From: Kalmusia sp. IMI 367209
Lineage: Eukaryota; Ascomycota; Dothideomycetes; Pleosporales; Didymosphaeriaceae
NCBI GenBank assembly: GCA_027946365.1
Contig: JAPEUQ010000011.1
Location: 1-64,000, forward strand
Reading direction: 5' to 3'
DNA: 64,000 bases
The notes under the pieces are model-generated. The model was not told the DNA's origin. It searched no databases and worked only from the letters and a program-made list of their open reading frames with translations. Shown here piece by piece: positions 13,016 through 25,918 of this stretch. Every line of letters begins with the position of its first letter. Position 1 is the first letter of the stretch. A program made the translations under genes and the position numbers.

Positions 13016-15930
13016 GTAAAGTGGTGTAATAAAGACTTAAAATATAAGATATTATCTATATATATTAACTATAATATTTCTTTAGGATATATAATTTAGT
13101 TTATTTAATAGTTTAGTCTTTATAACTATTGATTCACGCTAGGACTACTAGGTATCTATAATACCTCCCTATGGGCTATAGGTAACAATAAGAGGGCCTA
13201 AAACATAAATAATAAATAGAAGAATAAATATATAGTCTTTACTAAGACATTTAGCTATAATAGCTTTTTTTTCTCATACGTCATTATAAAGGCTATTATA
13301 TTTATATATATTAGGTTATCTAGATGCGTATATACGGCCTCTAGAGAGCCTTAGGTTTTATAATAGAAGTCTAATACTCATTATTAGTATATAAATCTAT
13401 CCTTAAACTCTAAAATAGAGTACTAAAGCCCTATTATCTTTATAATAATAGATACTATTAGTGATATTATAGGCGTATAATAAGACTATTATTAAACTCT
13501 ACTATATTTATAATTAGTTTCTACTTAGGGGCGTATATTATCATAAAGGTTAATGATACTATATATTTAATATTAATTTATAATAGGCTATTTCTTTAAA
13601 AAAACAACTAATATAGGATAATAGTTATAGGATTTATTTTTAAGTTATGGTTGGTTCCCACTTTAGGGGATATATAGTTATAATGGTTGACGGTACTATA
13701 TCTAATACTAATTTATAGTTAACTATTCCTCTAGAAGGGGCTACTAATATAGAATAATAACTATAGGGGTTTATTCTTAAGTTATAGGCTGGGGCCTATT
13801 ATCATAGCCTAAAGCCTAAGTCTTATATAAAATTATTTTAAATAGCCTAGAGGTAGTTTACCGATAGGTCTTACGACCTAGAATAATATTAGATATAGAT
13901 TTTATATAATAATATAACTAATAGTAGAGATTCTAATAGAAGTCCTATAGAGATATTAGATCTCTTCTTCTTTATAGCTAACTTAACCCTTTAAGCTTTA
14001 TAGCGATGGGGTTGTAGGTTTTAAAAAATATTATTATTTATAATATCTAGTTAGTTTCTAATAGAAATTAAGTCTACTTAAAGTAATAGTTTTTTATCTA
14101 TAATATACTTACCCTTTAAGATCTTATAGGCTTAATAGTAGTCTAATCTAGGCTAGTTAATATATCTATAGTGCTATCTTCCCTACTCTAGTAAAGAATA
14201 TATAGCTAGAGGTTAATTAGTAACTCTAGCTTAAAGTAAATAATTAAAAAAGTAAATAATTTTCTTTATCCTTTTAGCTATAGTAATAAATGGCTGTAAT
14301 CTTCCTATAGTACTACCTTACCTCCTACCTAGTAAAGACTATAATCTTTCTATAATATTATCTTACCTTCTACTAGTAAAGGTTATGATCTTCCCTATAG
14401 TACTATCTACCTCCTACTAGTAAAGACTATAATCTTTCTATAGTACTATCTTATCTACTCTAGTAGAGCTATGGTTAAACTTTCTAATAAGTATATAACT
14501 CACTATGTTTTAGTTAAAACACATAGTTATATAATTAATATTAAGATCACGTTTAATATAGCTGAGTCTAATTAATAGTAGCACTCCTAGTATACTTAAG
14601 ATAAGGAATAGTACGCCTAGACCCCTCTATAAACCCCCTAAAAAAAAATCCATTTACTATTTATATAGTACTTAGCGATATCACGTATCTTTAATTTAAT
14701 AATATATTTTCTAGTATAGATATCCTACCTACTATCTTATAGACTATAATATAAATCTTATATATATACTTTATCCTTTACTCTAGTGGGATATAGGATT
14801 ATATATCCTATCTTAGTCTCCTATATTATATGGCTATATAATGAAGGCTTTTTTAATCTAGATTAATAGATGACCTAGCGTATTAGTCCTAGCCATTTAT
14901 AAATGCTATAAAGCCTCATATATTATATTCTAATAATATCTACTAAGGTATACTAAGATAAGGTCATCCTTAGTAGGTAATATAAGATATATAGTATTAT
15001 AATACTATATACTAGTATCTTTTTATATAGGTTAAATAGCCTCCTATTAGGTTAACTAATTAGCCAGTCTTCAATATAATTATAAAGAGTATGTATATCT
15101 TAAAAAAAAATACTAATCCTTATATTAAATAGGCTAGTACCCTATCTTCTTTTTTCTTTTCTTTTTCTTTTTATTCTTTAGAACCTCTAGCACTTAATAC
15201 TCCTAGTATAATACTTAGATAATAACTAGTATAGCAATTTAGTACCTTTATAATACCTAGATATACCTAGTCTATCCAGTGTTACTAGTATTACTACTAA
15301 TACTCTATATAGTACCTAATATTCTATTACTTAATTTAGTCTAATAGCCTCTTTCTATACTAGAAGAAGATTTAGGTCTACTATATTACTAGATATTACC
15401 CTAACTATTACTATTAGGGATAGACTATTATTAATCGCCCTTAGACTACTATACTTAAGTAAGCCAAGTAGGTATTTAATAGTAGACCTTATAACTTCCC
15501 ATCTATATATAATATATTTTTTATTTATAACTATATCTACTACGCCCTAAACGATGACTATGGGATACTATTTTAAATTTAATTAAAACCTTCCCTAATA
15601 AATATATAATAGTATTAATATAGACCTTATTAAATACCTAGCGTAGGGTAACTAGCTAATAAATTTATTATTTATAATCTATCTTTATCGCGTACTCTAC
15701 TTACTATAATCTAGCTACTTAGGGAGATATTTTTAAATAATAGTATACTAGATAGTATATAGAAGCCTATTATACGCACTACGTAGGATATATAGATGAG
15801 TAAGTATAATAGCGGTATCCCCCCCTTAATATAACCTAATTATAAAATACTTTTTTAACCTACTAAATATACCGCCTTTCCTATACTATCCCTACCTACG
15901 AAATGTTAAGAGCGCGGACTAATATTAGAA
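13016..15930. other. AT-rich repeat DNA with a small tandem array at 14,298-14,475
   Basis: No gene or transposon domain is recognisable. Within it, about four units of 44-45 bp (AATCTTCCTATAGTACTA...CTACTAGTAAAGACTAT) run in tandem at 14,298-14,475. The remainder has the same RIP-like composition as its surroundings. Confidence 0.6.
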
Positions 15931-15934
15931 TTTA

Positions 15935-18393
15935 GCTAGTCTAGTAGGGAAGAAGAGAAAAAGGAAGAGAAAGAGGAAGAGAAAGAGGAAGAAAAAGAAG
16001 TATAGCGTAGGCTAGAAGAGGAGGATAACGACGAAGAGAAGAATAGTAATAAAAAAAAAAAAGATAGAGAAGAAAAGGAGGGTTAATAGATAGATAAAGG
16101 AGGGGCTACTATAATAATATCTATATATATTATTATTATTAATAATAACAATCAGCGTACTAAGCTAGTCTATATTAAGAAATAAGAGATGGTACACGTA
16201 AAGGAGAGATGTAGTCTAGATCTTTTTAAGTTATCTAAGATAGTATACCTAAAGGAGTAGAGTGTCTATACTTCTTTATATAAAAGGATAAAGCCCTTAT
16301 TATCTAGATTATTAAATAGAAGATTAGTAAGGATAGAAATATCTATACTAATACTCTAACCCCTATCTAATAACCTTAACTATACTAAAAAGGTATATAT
16401 AATTAGTAATCTAGTCTTTTAACTCTCTACTATCACCTTCTTATAGAGTTAATATAACCTTAAGATATCCTTTAACCTTAAGCCTATGTTTTCCTATCTA
16501 GCTACTAACGCTCATGCTACTAGCTAACGTAAGGAGTAGTGAGCTTAACCTCTACTAGAGTATACTAGCTATAGGTAGAACCTATATAACTACTATAATA
16601 AGTAGATTAATATCCTCTATATTAAGTATCGCTAGGCTATGGCCTACCTAGGGCAGCAGTACGCTAAGGAAGTATAAATAATTAAGTTATTTAATATAAA
16701 TATATTAGATTAGAATATTAGATCCTAAGTAATTAATAGTATGGTATAAGAACTCTTCCTTAACCTAACTACTACTATATAGAACTAGTATAGGAAACGT
16801 CTATACTATACTAGATATTAATATTTAATAGCTAAAGTTTTAGGTTAAGATATACTTTACCTAATATCGTACGAAGTCGTTACTACTTCCTAAATATAAA
16901 GTAAACTATATATCTAACTATTAGAGATATAGTTTATATTTATTCTAAAGATAAATTTACTATATATAATATTAGTTACGCCCTAGATAGATGACTAGGG
17001 GAAGCGGTGATAGGCGGTTTAATTAATAAAAAAAAAACCCTTCTAATTAAAGCTAGTACCCTAATAGCTATAATAGAGATAGAGGAGATAGAGGATAGTA
17101 AGGCGGAGGAGAAGATTATAAAGAAAAATATAAAGAATAAAAAGGATGAAGAAAATAAGGAAGAATTAATAGATTTTTAAAATTTAGTACTAGCCTAGTT
17201 ATTATACTAATTAACCCTACCTAAGCTATTTAGGCCCTAATAGAACTAAGGACGCTTAATATTTTATACTTTATAGTAGTTAACCTACTCTACCTTCTAA
17301 CTAAAACGAAGCCCTACACCCTAATAATAAAAGAAAAGAGAAAAAAGATTAATTAAATCTTATTTAAATACCGCCCCTACCTATATTCTATATAGTATGG
17401 GTCCTAAAAGCTTACGGTATCCCCCTACCTAGTCTACTACTAAGTAGAAGGGGAAGAGGAGAGGGAAGTAGAGAAGGAAGATACTAGAAATACTAAAAAC
17501 GCTAGAGATACTAGAGATACTAGAGATACTAGAGGTACTAGAGATACTAGAGATACTAGGGGTACTAGAAACGCTGATACGGTCTACTATACGGACCCTA
17601 ACTAGCCTTTTAACTAATTAAGATAATATAGATATAAAGAGGAAATTAGTATTAGAATAAAACTAAATAACTTTTTCTCTTAATCTATAATTTAATCTCT
17701 ATGAGTGGATCCTTACTTAATATATATAGTAAGAAGGCGGTACGCTTAAGACTAAAAGATAACTATCTCTTTATTTCTTATTAAGTATTATTATTATTAT
17801 AACGGCTATACTATTATTTATAATTCTATTAAGTACCCACCCCCCTATATATCGCCTACCAATCCAATAGCTAAAGTATATATAATTTTTCTAAACTAAC
17901 CCTTTACTATACTAATAGCTAACCTAGCTAAATAGCGTTATACTATTATTATCTATATAACTAGGGCTATTACCCTATTTTTATATTATTACTATTAGCT
18001 AATGCTTAGCTCCGCTATAACGCGGAGGGTAAAAATGAAAAGAAAATAATATTTAATTAGATATAGTTATATACCTCTTTATTATTACTATTCTACTAAT
18101 AACTATAGAGGTATCTATTATACTATATTTATAGTATATATATACCTCTCTACTATACTATATCACTTTATGTATATTATTTATCTTTTTTATTCTATAG
18201 CTCCTCTCACCACTAAGCCATTTATACTATAGAAGACTATAGATTATATATTACCATTTATCTTCTATTATAATAATTCTATTTATATTAATAATAAGCT
18301 CGCTGTACATTACCTAGTAGTAGGGACACGCCCACCCTATTAGCTTATCTAGCTTCCTACGTACTACCTACTCTTAGAAGGCCTATAGTATTA
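15935..18393. other. Purine-rich decayed sequence with a 9-bp tandem repeat
   Basis: A strongly purine-biased stretch (15,935-16,090; GAAGAAGAG-type, Glu/Lys-rich if read on the plus strand) is followed by degenerate sequence. A tandem of 9-bp AGATACTAG units lies at about 17,481-17,570 and would read as repeated Asp-Thr-Arg on the plus strand. This suggests a former coding region with low-complexity segments, now full of stops. No family was recognised. Confidence 0.45.
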
Positions 18394-18543
18394 TGGGCTA
18401 GCCCTAGAAGTATTATGTTGTAGGTGCCAATTGAAAGGTATGAATTCTAGCCGAGGTAGAAAAAGGAAAAAAAGGAGAGATTCTCCACTTAAGTAGATGT
18501 TCTCTCCTTACTAATCCCTTACTAAGGCTAGGGCGTAGCCCTA
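18394..18543 (-). repeat. 3' LTR of the Gypsy element
   Basis: A 150-bp repeat that begins TGGGCTAGCCC and ends GTAGCCCTA on the plus strand; it pairs with the copy at 25,769-25,918. The expected TG...CA ends are kept at one end of each copy and changed to TA at the other, as RIP would do. It is the 3' LTR because the pol domains read on the minus strand. Confidence 0.88.
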
Positions 18544-21500
18544 GCCCATTATATATCCTCCTTATCTTCTCTTAAATTATATAATATTATTCTTAAATCA
18601 CTTACTATTATCCCTTCTCTTTCTTTAATATTTACTTTTCATAGTATTTATTACTCCCTTATACTAGTATATAAGCTTATTTACCGTAGCGTTTATTTCT
18701 TTTACCTTAATATACTTAGTATTATCTATCCAGCTAGGTCTCTTACTATTATTTTATTATACTAGTATATAAGCTTATTTACCGCGACGTTCTTTATCTT
18801 TACCTTGATATATATAGCGTTGTCCGTTTAATTATATCTTTTATCCTTTTTATTATTATAGTGGTGTATTGTCTCGTTTTATTATAATATTCCTCTCTTC
18901 CCTTAATTATTTATAACGTTATCTAAGTAATTATATATCTGCCTCGTACGCCTTTTATTTTATAGGTGTGTTGTGATTTGTTACGTTATTACCATGGGTA
19001 ATAATTAAGTTATTATAGTACTATACTTAAGGTATTGGGGTACCCCTCCACTCTATTAACTTTCTCCCTCTTCTTCTCACCGCATCCTTTTTATATTTTC
19101 TCTAGTTCCTTATCTCCTTTAACCTATCTCTTTAATTACTTTATCTCGTGTCGATTCCGCCTCTATATTATAAAGTTCCCTCTTCTATTCTATCTCTTAG
19201 CTCTTTTTACTAGTCTTTTTACTTCCTCCGGTCCTACTTTACTTTATATTTAGGTCTCTAATATTACGGTTTCTTCCCACCCTTTAGACGATCTGAATGG
19301 GCTTACTAGTAATATTACTTTAGTAGGTCTTAGGGGTTATAGTAGTGGTAATGAGGATAATAATCTAGATTAACCTAGGCGTCATATCTATCTACTCTGC
19401 TCTCATGAGCTTAATACCGATAACTCTCTAGATAAACTCTTTAATTATATTTCTATAGAAGGTGAGCCTCCGTCTAGTTCTAAGTCGCCCATAGAGTAGT
19501 ATAAGGTCTCTATAGCTATAAAGCCTATCTCGGGCGTTACGCCCATAAAGTAAATCTTCTAGTGAATCTATAGGGTTATACCTAAAATTATTTAATATTC
19601 TAGTCTGGCGATGGAGTCTATCTCTAATTTAATTATTTTATTCTTATTCTACTCTACCCTTACTCCTTCTTAGCGCTCTATGTTATCTACTTCATCTACT
19701 AATTATTTAACGAAGTAGCGTCGTATCATATAAAAGCTAATTCTATAAGGGATAACTCTAAAGAGGAACTTATTAATACTATATTTAATAATCTTTATAT
19801 TAAGTGTATTAATCATTTAAAGCGCGCTGGGACGTTTAAGTAAGTATTCTCATTTCTAGACCATGGTGTTGTGCTGATGATTTCAGTTATAAACCATTAT
19901 GGGGTAAGTCCTATAAGGCTTATTATATCTTTAAGGCCACTTGCCGTTACAATTTAGAGGTATATATTAATTCTCTAGGGTTACGTTGTGTTCTTTAACA
20001 GTGGTTAGAGTATATATATCTATCTTAACGTAATAATAACATTTATATTATTAAACACGGCACTATTAGTACTAATTCTTTATAGTCTATTAAGGATACT
20101 TTACCCATTTTTATACCTAAGTTTTATGAGTATTTATATTAATATAATATTTACCTTAATGCGGCTTTACGCAATCCCCTTCTCAGCTAAATCTAAGTTC
20201 TCCTCAGGTCTATATACCCCGTTCCGGCCGCTCTACGCCTTCTATTAATGGTTTATCTAGTGGCGTTCTGACTGTACCATCTCTTACTATTATGCCGGCT
20301 TAAAATCATGGTAATTAGGATTATAATATAGTCCACTTTACCTAGGGCGTCATGAATTGGATATATAATATCTCTTAGCAGCTGCGTTATACTGATAAGG
20401 ATATAAACTAGTATATAAATAAGGTTATATATACCTAGTTATAAATTATAATTATTTTATCTAGTCTGGCGGATCGCCTTGGGGTGGCGCTAGTAAATCT
20501 ATAAATTAAGGATGTACTAAAGATACTACGCCCTCATCTTACCCTTAGTCTATCTTATCCTTATATTACTTTAATATATTCTTAGAGGTTATTATTGCGA
20601 CGATTATACTTTACTATTATATCCTTCTAGTTATTATTATAACCGTTGTACTCCTTGAGCTAGTACCTCTATGGCTTTACTTTAATTTCTTTAATGGTTG
20701 GGTGGGCATCTTTATTATTATCTTTAAAGTAGATATCCTCTTTAGTTCACAGCCGTATAAATGCTAAGTTGATTTCTTATTACATTTTAATATTTCTATT
20801 ATAATATTATAATATATTACTTTAATCTCCTCTTTAGGCCATTATTATTTTAGGCGTCCCCCTATAGGGTTTTAAACTAGTCTAGCGCTTCCATATTTAC
20901 TATATTATTAAGTAGGACCCATGTCGGCGTAGTCCATTCTAACTATTTTACTAGAGCTTATTAGTCTCCTCCTTACGCGTCTTATATTTTAAGTATCTCC
21001 TTCACCTCCTATTCGTGTAGGTCTGGATCTTCCTCCTCTAGTCCTAGAGTTGGGCCTAGTTATAAATTATATTATATCTGGCTTAGGAGCGGGTCGGTTG
21101 CGGCCCACTCTAGAAGGTCTATATATATAGTTTTATAAAGGTTTCTGGGAAGGTCTAGTATTACTATAAGTGGTAAGGGTATATCTACTATCGTATATTT
21201 TACCTAAAGCCAGTCTAACTTTTCTTAGACTAGTTTATTTTAATATTATATATAGAGAACTAGACCTTATTATCTTTTCGGAATCGTTCCACTAGTCTAT
21301 AAAAGGAGTCTATCCACTCTATAATTTATTATTAGGTAAATGTAATTATAACTTAGGCTAATACTATTTTCTACTTTAGATGATTAAGAAACTAGACCGC
21401 TTATTCTATGAGTATATGGCGGGATTTATCCTCCAAGGATATATCTTTAAGTAGGTCTATATAATATCCGTTTAGTAGTAGTGTTGGAGACATCTAGTAA

Positions 21501-21599
21501 TGTTAAAATTTTAGTTATTAAATATAAGTTAGTAGGCTGGAAGGTATTCCGTCTAGTTATTTTATTTAAAGTTTACTATTATTTATAGGACTATTTATA

Positions 21600-24500
21600 T
21601 CTCTTAGTTTAAACGTTCCGTGCCGCCATTAGTCTAGGGGTGGTGGGCAGTAGATAATAGCTATTTAGTACCCACTTTTTTATAGAGTGTAGTCTAGAAT
21701 TTTTCTAACTAGTCTAATCCTCTATCAGTAATAATTAAGCTAAGGAATCTATAAAATTACTATTATATATCTTAGAAGTATTCTATATAATCTTCGGCCT
21801 TTATTAATTTCATTACCTCTAGCTATATGAATTTGGACAGCCGGTCCGTTATTATAAGTAGATAACGTGGGGTTATGGTAGAGATATATGGTAGGTCTAT
21901 TATAAAGTCTATAGAGATCTAGGACTAATATTAGTCCGCGATTAGGAGTGGCTATAATAGTCCCTATTACTTTTTATAATTAATATATACTCTAAAGTAG
22001 TAATAGTTCCGTATATATCTTATTACGTCCTATAATATATTATCCTAGTGGTAGTCCCATTATAGTAGCTTAAATATTATATTCTTTTTTAGGTGGCCGG
22101 CTATTGTTGATTCGTGCGCCCTCTAGATTAGGGTGGTGGTTAGAGGTTCCCATTTAGGGACCCAGAGTACTCCTCTTTAGAGTATATTTCCATGTGTGCT
22201 AATCGTGTAGTCACTAATCTGGTGTTGCGTTTTTACGGTTAAAGGGAAGATACGGTCTCCTATAAGTACCATCTTATATTAGATGTGGTACCTATCATCC
22301 ATTATTATAGCCCTATCTCATAGTTATTAAAGATGAGTATTAGTAAAGAGTTAAATTCTATATAGCCTAGCTCGCTCCCGAGTTTTTACTATATAAACAC
22401 GGATGATTTATAGGTATATAAGTAGTTCTTTAGTTTATTCTCTACGCCCTCTATTCTATTCTCGTCGGCTTAGGGCATCTGGTCATTCTATTTATAAGCC
22501 AGGGCGGTATTAGAGATAGTATTAAAAAGTAAATAGTATTTCTAATTATTAATATTGCCTTTTACTTAACTTATAGATACGTGTGAAGTATTCTAGGTTC
22601 TTATAATCTATAAGGATTGTGAATGAGTCCCGTACGCTAATAAGTTCTAGTTTCCACACTACTATATATATTATACTATAGTGAGTAGTTCTTTATTATA
22701 AATCGTATAGTTCTATTATACTTACGTGAGGTTAGCCGAATGGTAGGTAACTGGGTACTAAATCCCTTCTTCTAATTATAATAGGTAATCCTCTATTATC
22801 CTTCCGGAGCAGTCCGCCTCTAGTTTTATATCTCTCTTAGGGTTCTAGAGTACTAGGACTGGCCCCATAATAAATACTATCTTAAGGGTGTGGAAAGCTT
22901 TATCCTCCCTTTCTATTTAATGGAACAGGGTATCTTTTTTTATAAGACGGTAAAGTGGTTCTACCAATTTAATAAAGTTCTATAGGAAGTTATAATAGAA
23001 GTTTATAAATCTAATAAAGTATTAAACTCCTTATATTATTATAGAGTGTTCCTATAGTTATATGGCTTAGATCTTTTTAGAGTTTAGGTGGATGGAGTCT
23101 CCCACCATTATAATATAGTTAAGGTACTTAACTTCCTTTGTGGCGAACTTATACTTCGTTAGGTCTAGATTAAGGCCTATTTTATAGAGCTATTAAAGGA
23201 CTTTCCGGACGTATTCCTAGTATTTTAATAATGGCCCCTTTATATAGATTAGAATATTATCTAGATATATTATATATATAGTGCCTAGGGTTCCTTTAAG
23301 GGTTCCATTAATGTATCGTTGGAACGTGGTGGAAGCTCCCGCGAGCCTAAATAAGATGACTAGCCATTTAAATAGGCTAAACTGGGTCTAGAATGCTATT
23401 CTATACTTCTCCCCCTCAGTTATATAGAGTTTATAGAATACTACTTAAATATCTACTTTAGTAAACTACCTTACTTTGGAGAGCGTTCGTAGTGTCTCTT
23501 TAATAAGTAGGAGTGAGTAGCGGTCCGGTTCCGAGATTACGTTAAGTTTATAATAGTTAATATATAGTTATTATTTTTCTTTAGGCTTAGGTGTGAGTAG
23601 GACCGGCGCCCCTATAGAGGAGGAAGAGGCCCTTATCTAGCCCTTATTTATTAGCTCTATAAGTTATTTCTATAGCTCCGTTAGTTGTTCTCTTGACATA
23701 CCGTAGAGGGGACCCCATAGTAAAGATAGTGTAGACCTATCTATCTCTACTTTTAGGCGGATGTGATGGTCGGATTATCCTTAATATAGGGATAGACTAG
23801 AGGTCTTCTCTTTATTAAATAGGTTTTTAGAACGTTACCAGCTCTAGTAGTAGACGTTGTCCGTCCTTAGTAAGTTTAGGGCTTAGTAGGGGTCCCCTAC
23901 GTCCAGCGCCTGGGGGTAGGAGGATAGTTAGGATCTTAGTGATGTCTTAGATTAACGTTAGGATGAGTTTATTTTAGTATAGTTTCTCCTTTAGGTTTAG
24001 ATTAGGCTCGTAGTCTACGTCCTCGAGGATATCTTAACGTGGAGATCTTCTTATTAAGATATTAATATTTAGAATTATAAGTCCCCCCGCCACTCCGATC
24101 CAGATCTCTCCCTTATAGATATCTATTATTAACTAAGACTAATCTAGTTATGGGGAGCCTAATATTAAGTCTCTATATAATCCTAGTATTATATATACGT
24201 ATAGCGTTTAGCGTCATCCTATAATATTATAGGGGATTGTGATCATCTCTATGATTTTGGCTCTAGGTAGTATTTTAACTATCTACTCTAGTGTTTAGGG
24301 GGGAATCGCTATACGCTCTATAGTAAGTATCTCTACTATTCCTAGACTAATCGCTGCGAAGTATTCATACCCTATATTAATTAAGATATTTATATAATAG
24401 ATGTCCCCTAAGAATACTAATATGGTAGGTGGGGGATCATTCATTCTTATTATGGCCCTTACTACCTAGACTATTGGGGCGTATCTTGGTTGCACCTCTA

Positions 24501-24700
24501 CTAAGTAATTATTTATAGGCCCCCGTGCCGGCATCGGTCTGGGGGCTAGTCTTTTCCCAATAGAGGACTTTCCTTCTTAGTGAGGGTAATTGGCTATAAT
24601 ATTACTATATTGAGGTATATATAGAATCGGTGGCCCTCTTATCTATAATATATATATACGTCTGCTTCCCGTCGCTGTTGAAACAGCGCCTCTAGTATTT
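21600..24700 (-). pseudogene. Gypsy pol (protease-RT-RNase H-integrase), inactivated
   Basis: Read on the minus strand. Around 23,200-23,690 the RT is plain: an RASSSSIGAPVLLTPKPKEK segment, then EPDRYSLLLIKETLRTLSKV, FTKVDI, and YLDNILIY at about 23,240-23,265, where the catalytic YLDD has become YLDN. RNase H follows at about 22,550-22,950 (AFHTLKIVFIMGPVLVL...LEADCSG). Integrase is at about 21,600-22,140, with DFIIDLPYIST, LLIITDRLSKFI and, at 21,608-21,642, an HP-stop-TNGGTERLN form of the HPQTDGGTERLN signature. Upstream, at 24.3-24.6 kb, is a protease-like region. Stops arise from TGG and CAG codons turned into TAG, as RIP does. Confidence 0.93.
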
Positions 24701-25768
24701 AATTATCTCACGGCTTGGCCGCGTCATTTATATAGCGTGTACGTGTTATTTTTACTAATGCGACGGTGATTATTACGGTATCCCTATTATAATCCCTTAT
24801 TAAGTTATATATAGGGTTATAGTGTACTCGTTAGGGGGCCTAAATTTCTCCTCTAGTAACTCTATTTCTATATTAGCAGCGATTTAAGAGTATCTTATAA
24901 TAAGTTTAGCGTATATATCCTTTGGGATATTACGGTTTAGTGTGATCCACTTAATATTAAAATATATAATATATCTAAGTTTCCGTATCTTTTTAGGTCT
25001 AATTAAAAGGCTCTATCTACCTTAACCATTATACGCTCAAGGCGGACATGAAATTCTAAGAATAACTTATAGTTCTCTTATATAATATTATCTAAGCGTA
25101 TCTTAGCTTTTTTGTTAGGCATGCTTATCGGCGTATATAAAGGTTAGGTATTTAAGAAATTTAACTAGGTTAAACTCGCCCTTATCTCTATTATTCTTAT
25201 AAAATATTAATACTATCGCCTATAGGCCTTCATTAAGGCATTCCTATATAAGCGCCCACTAATCTCTATGGTTCCCAATATAAGCTGTATTAGCCCTAAG
25301 CTTATATTCTATTATAACCTTTTAGGCGCCGAATTGCGCTTTTATACCCTTAAATTTACTTAAGATTAATAGGGCTTTCCGGTGGACCGGCGCCGTAGTA
25401 GTGAAAGTATAGTTTTAAGGAGATATTATAGAAAGTAGAATGGTTACTAGTTTAAGGTCGTTGGGCGTTGGCGTCAGTGACGGTATAAGGACGTAGAGTA
25501 TAGAGATTATAGAGGATACGCGTCTCTAGGGCTAAAGGGTATCTAGTACTAGTTTACGTAGTTCTTTATTCTAGGTTTATAGCGTATTAATCTGGGCGCG
25601 ATCTTCTTCTTATCAGGCGTAATCCTTCTCCCTCATAATATTAAGGACTTAGAGCTGGGTAAGTAGCTCACTAAGTTAATATTTTATTTAGGATATTCTA
25701 GATTCTCTTTTACTTTGACCCAACCCTTTTCAAAGTTCCTTCTCTAGAAGGGCTAGAATTTAATATTA

Positions 25769-25918
25769 TAGGCTAGCCCTAGAAGTATTATGTTGTAGGT
25801 GCCAATTGAAAGGTATGAATTCTAGCTGAGGTAGAAAAAGGGGAAAAAGGAAAGGTTCTCCACTTAAGTAGATGTTCTCTCCTTACTAATCCCTTACTAA
25901 GGCTAGGGCGTAGCCCCA
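25769..25918 (-). repeat. 5' LTR of the Gypsy element
   Basis: A 150-bp repeat, about 95% identical by eye to the one at 18,394-18,543. It ends GTAGCCCCA (intact CA) on the plus strand and starts TAGGCTAGCCC. On the minus strand it precedes the pol region, so it is the 5' LTR. A primer-binding site just inside could not be matched to a tRNA. Confidence 0.88.

Larger units (their letters stand above)
18394..25918 (-). mobile_element. Full-length Ty3/Gypsy LTR retrotransposon, RIP-mutated
   Basis: A 7.5 kb element bounded by two near-identical 150-bp direct repeats (18,394-18,543 and 25,769-25,918). On the minus strand the domain order is protease-like region, reverse transcriptase, RNase H, integrase, which is the Gypsy order. 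Stops and D to N changes interrupt every domain, so it is not functional. The LTRs differ at roughly 7-8 of 150 positions, nearly all transitions. The element is clearly more GC-rich than the DNA on either side, suggesting a younger insertion or milder RIP. No convincing 5-bp target duplication was seen. Confidence 0.93.

Noticed and set aside
18380..18400. Target-site duplication of the Gypsy element
   Set aside because: The five bases on the two outer sides (TATTA and GCCTA) do not match, even allowing for C-to-T changes.
19035..19253. 72-codon hydrophobic open frame inside the Gypsy element
   Set aside because: Pyrimidine-rich plus-strand shadow of a minus-strand retroelement.
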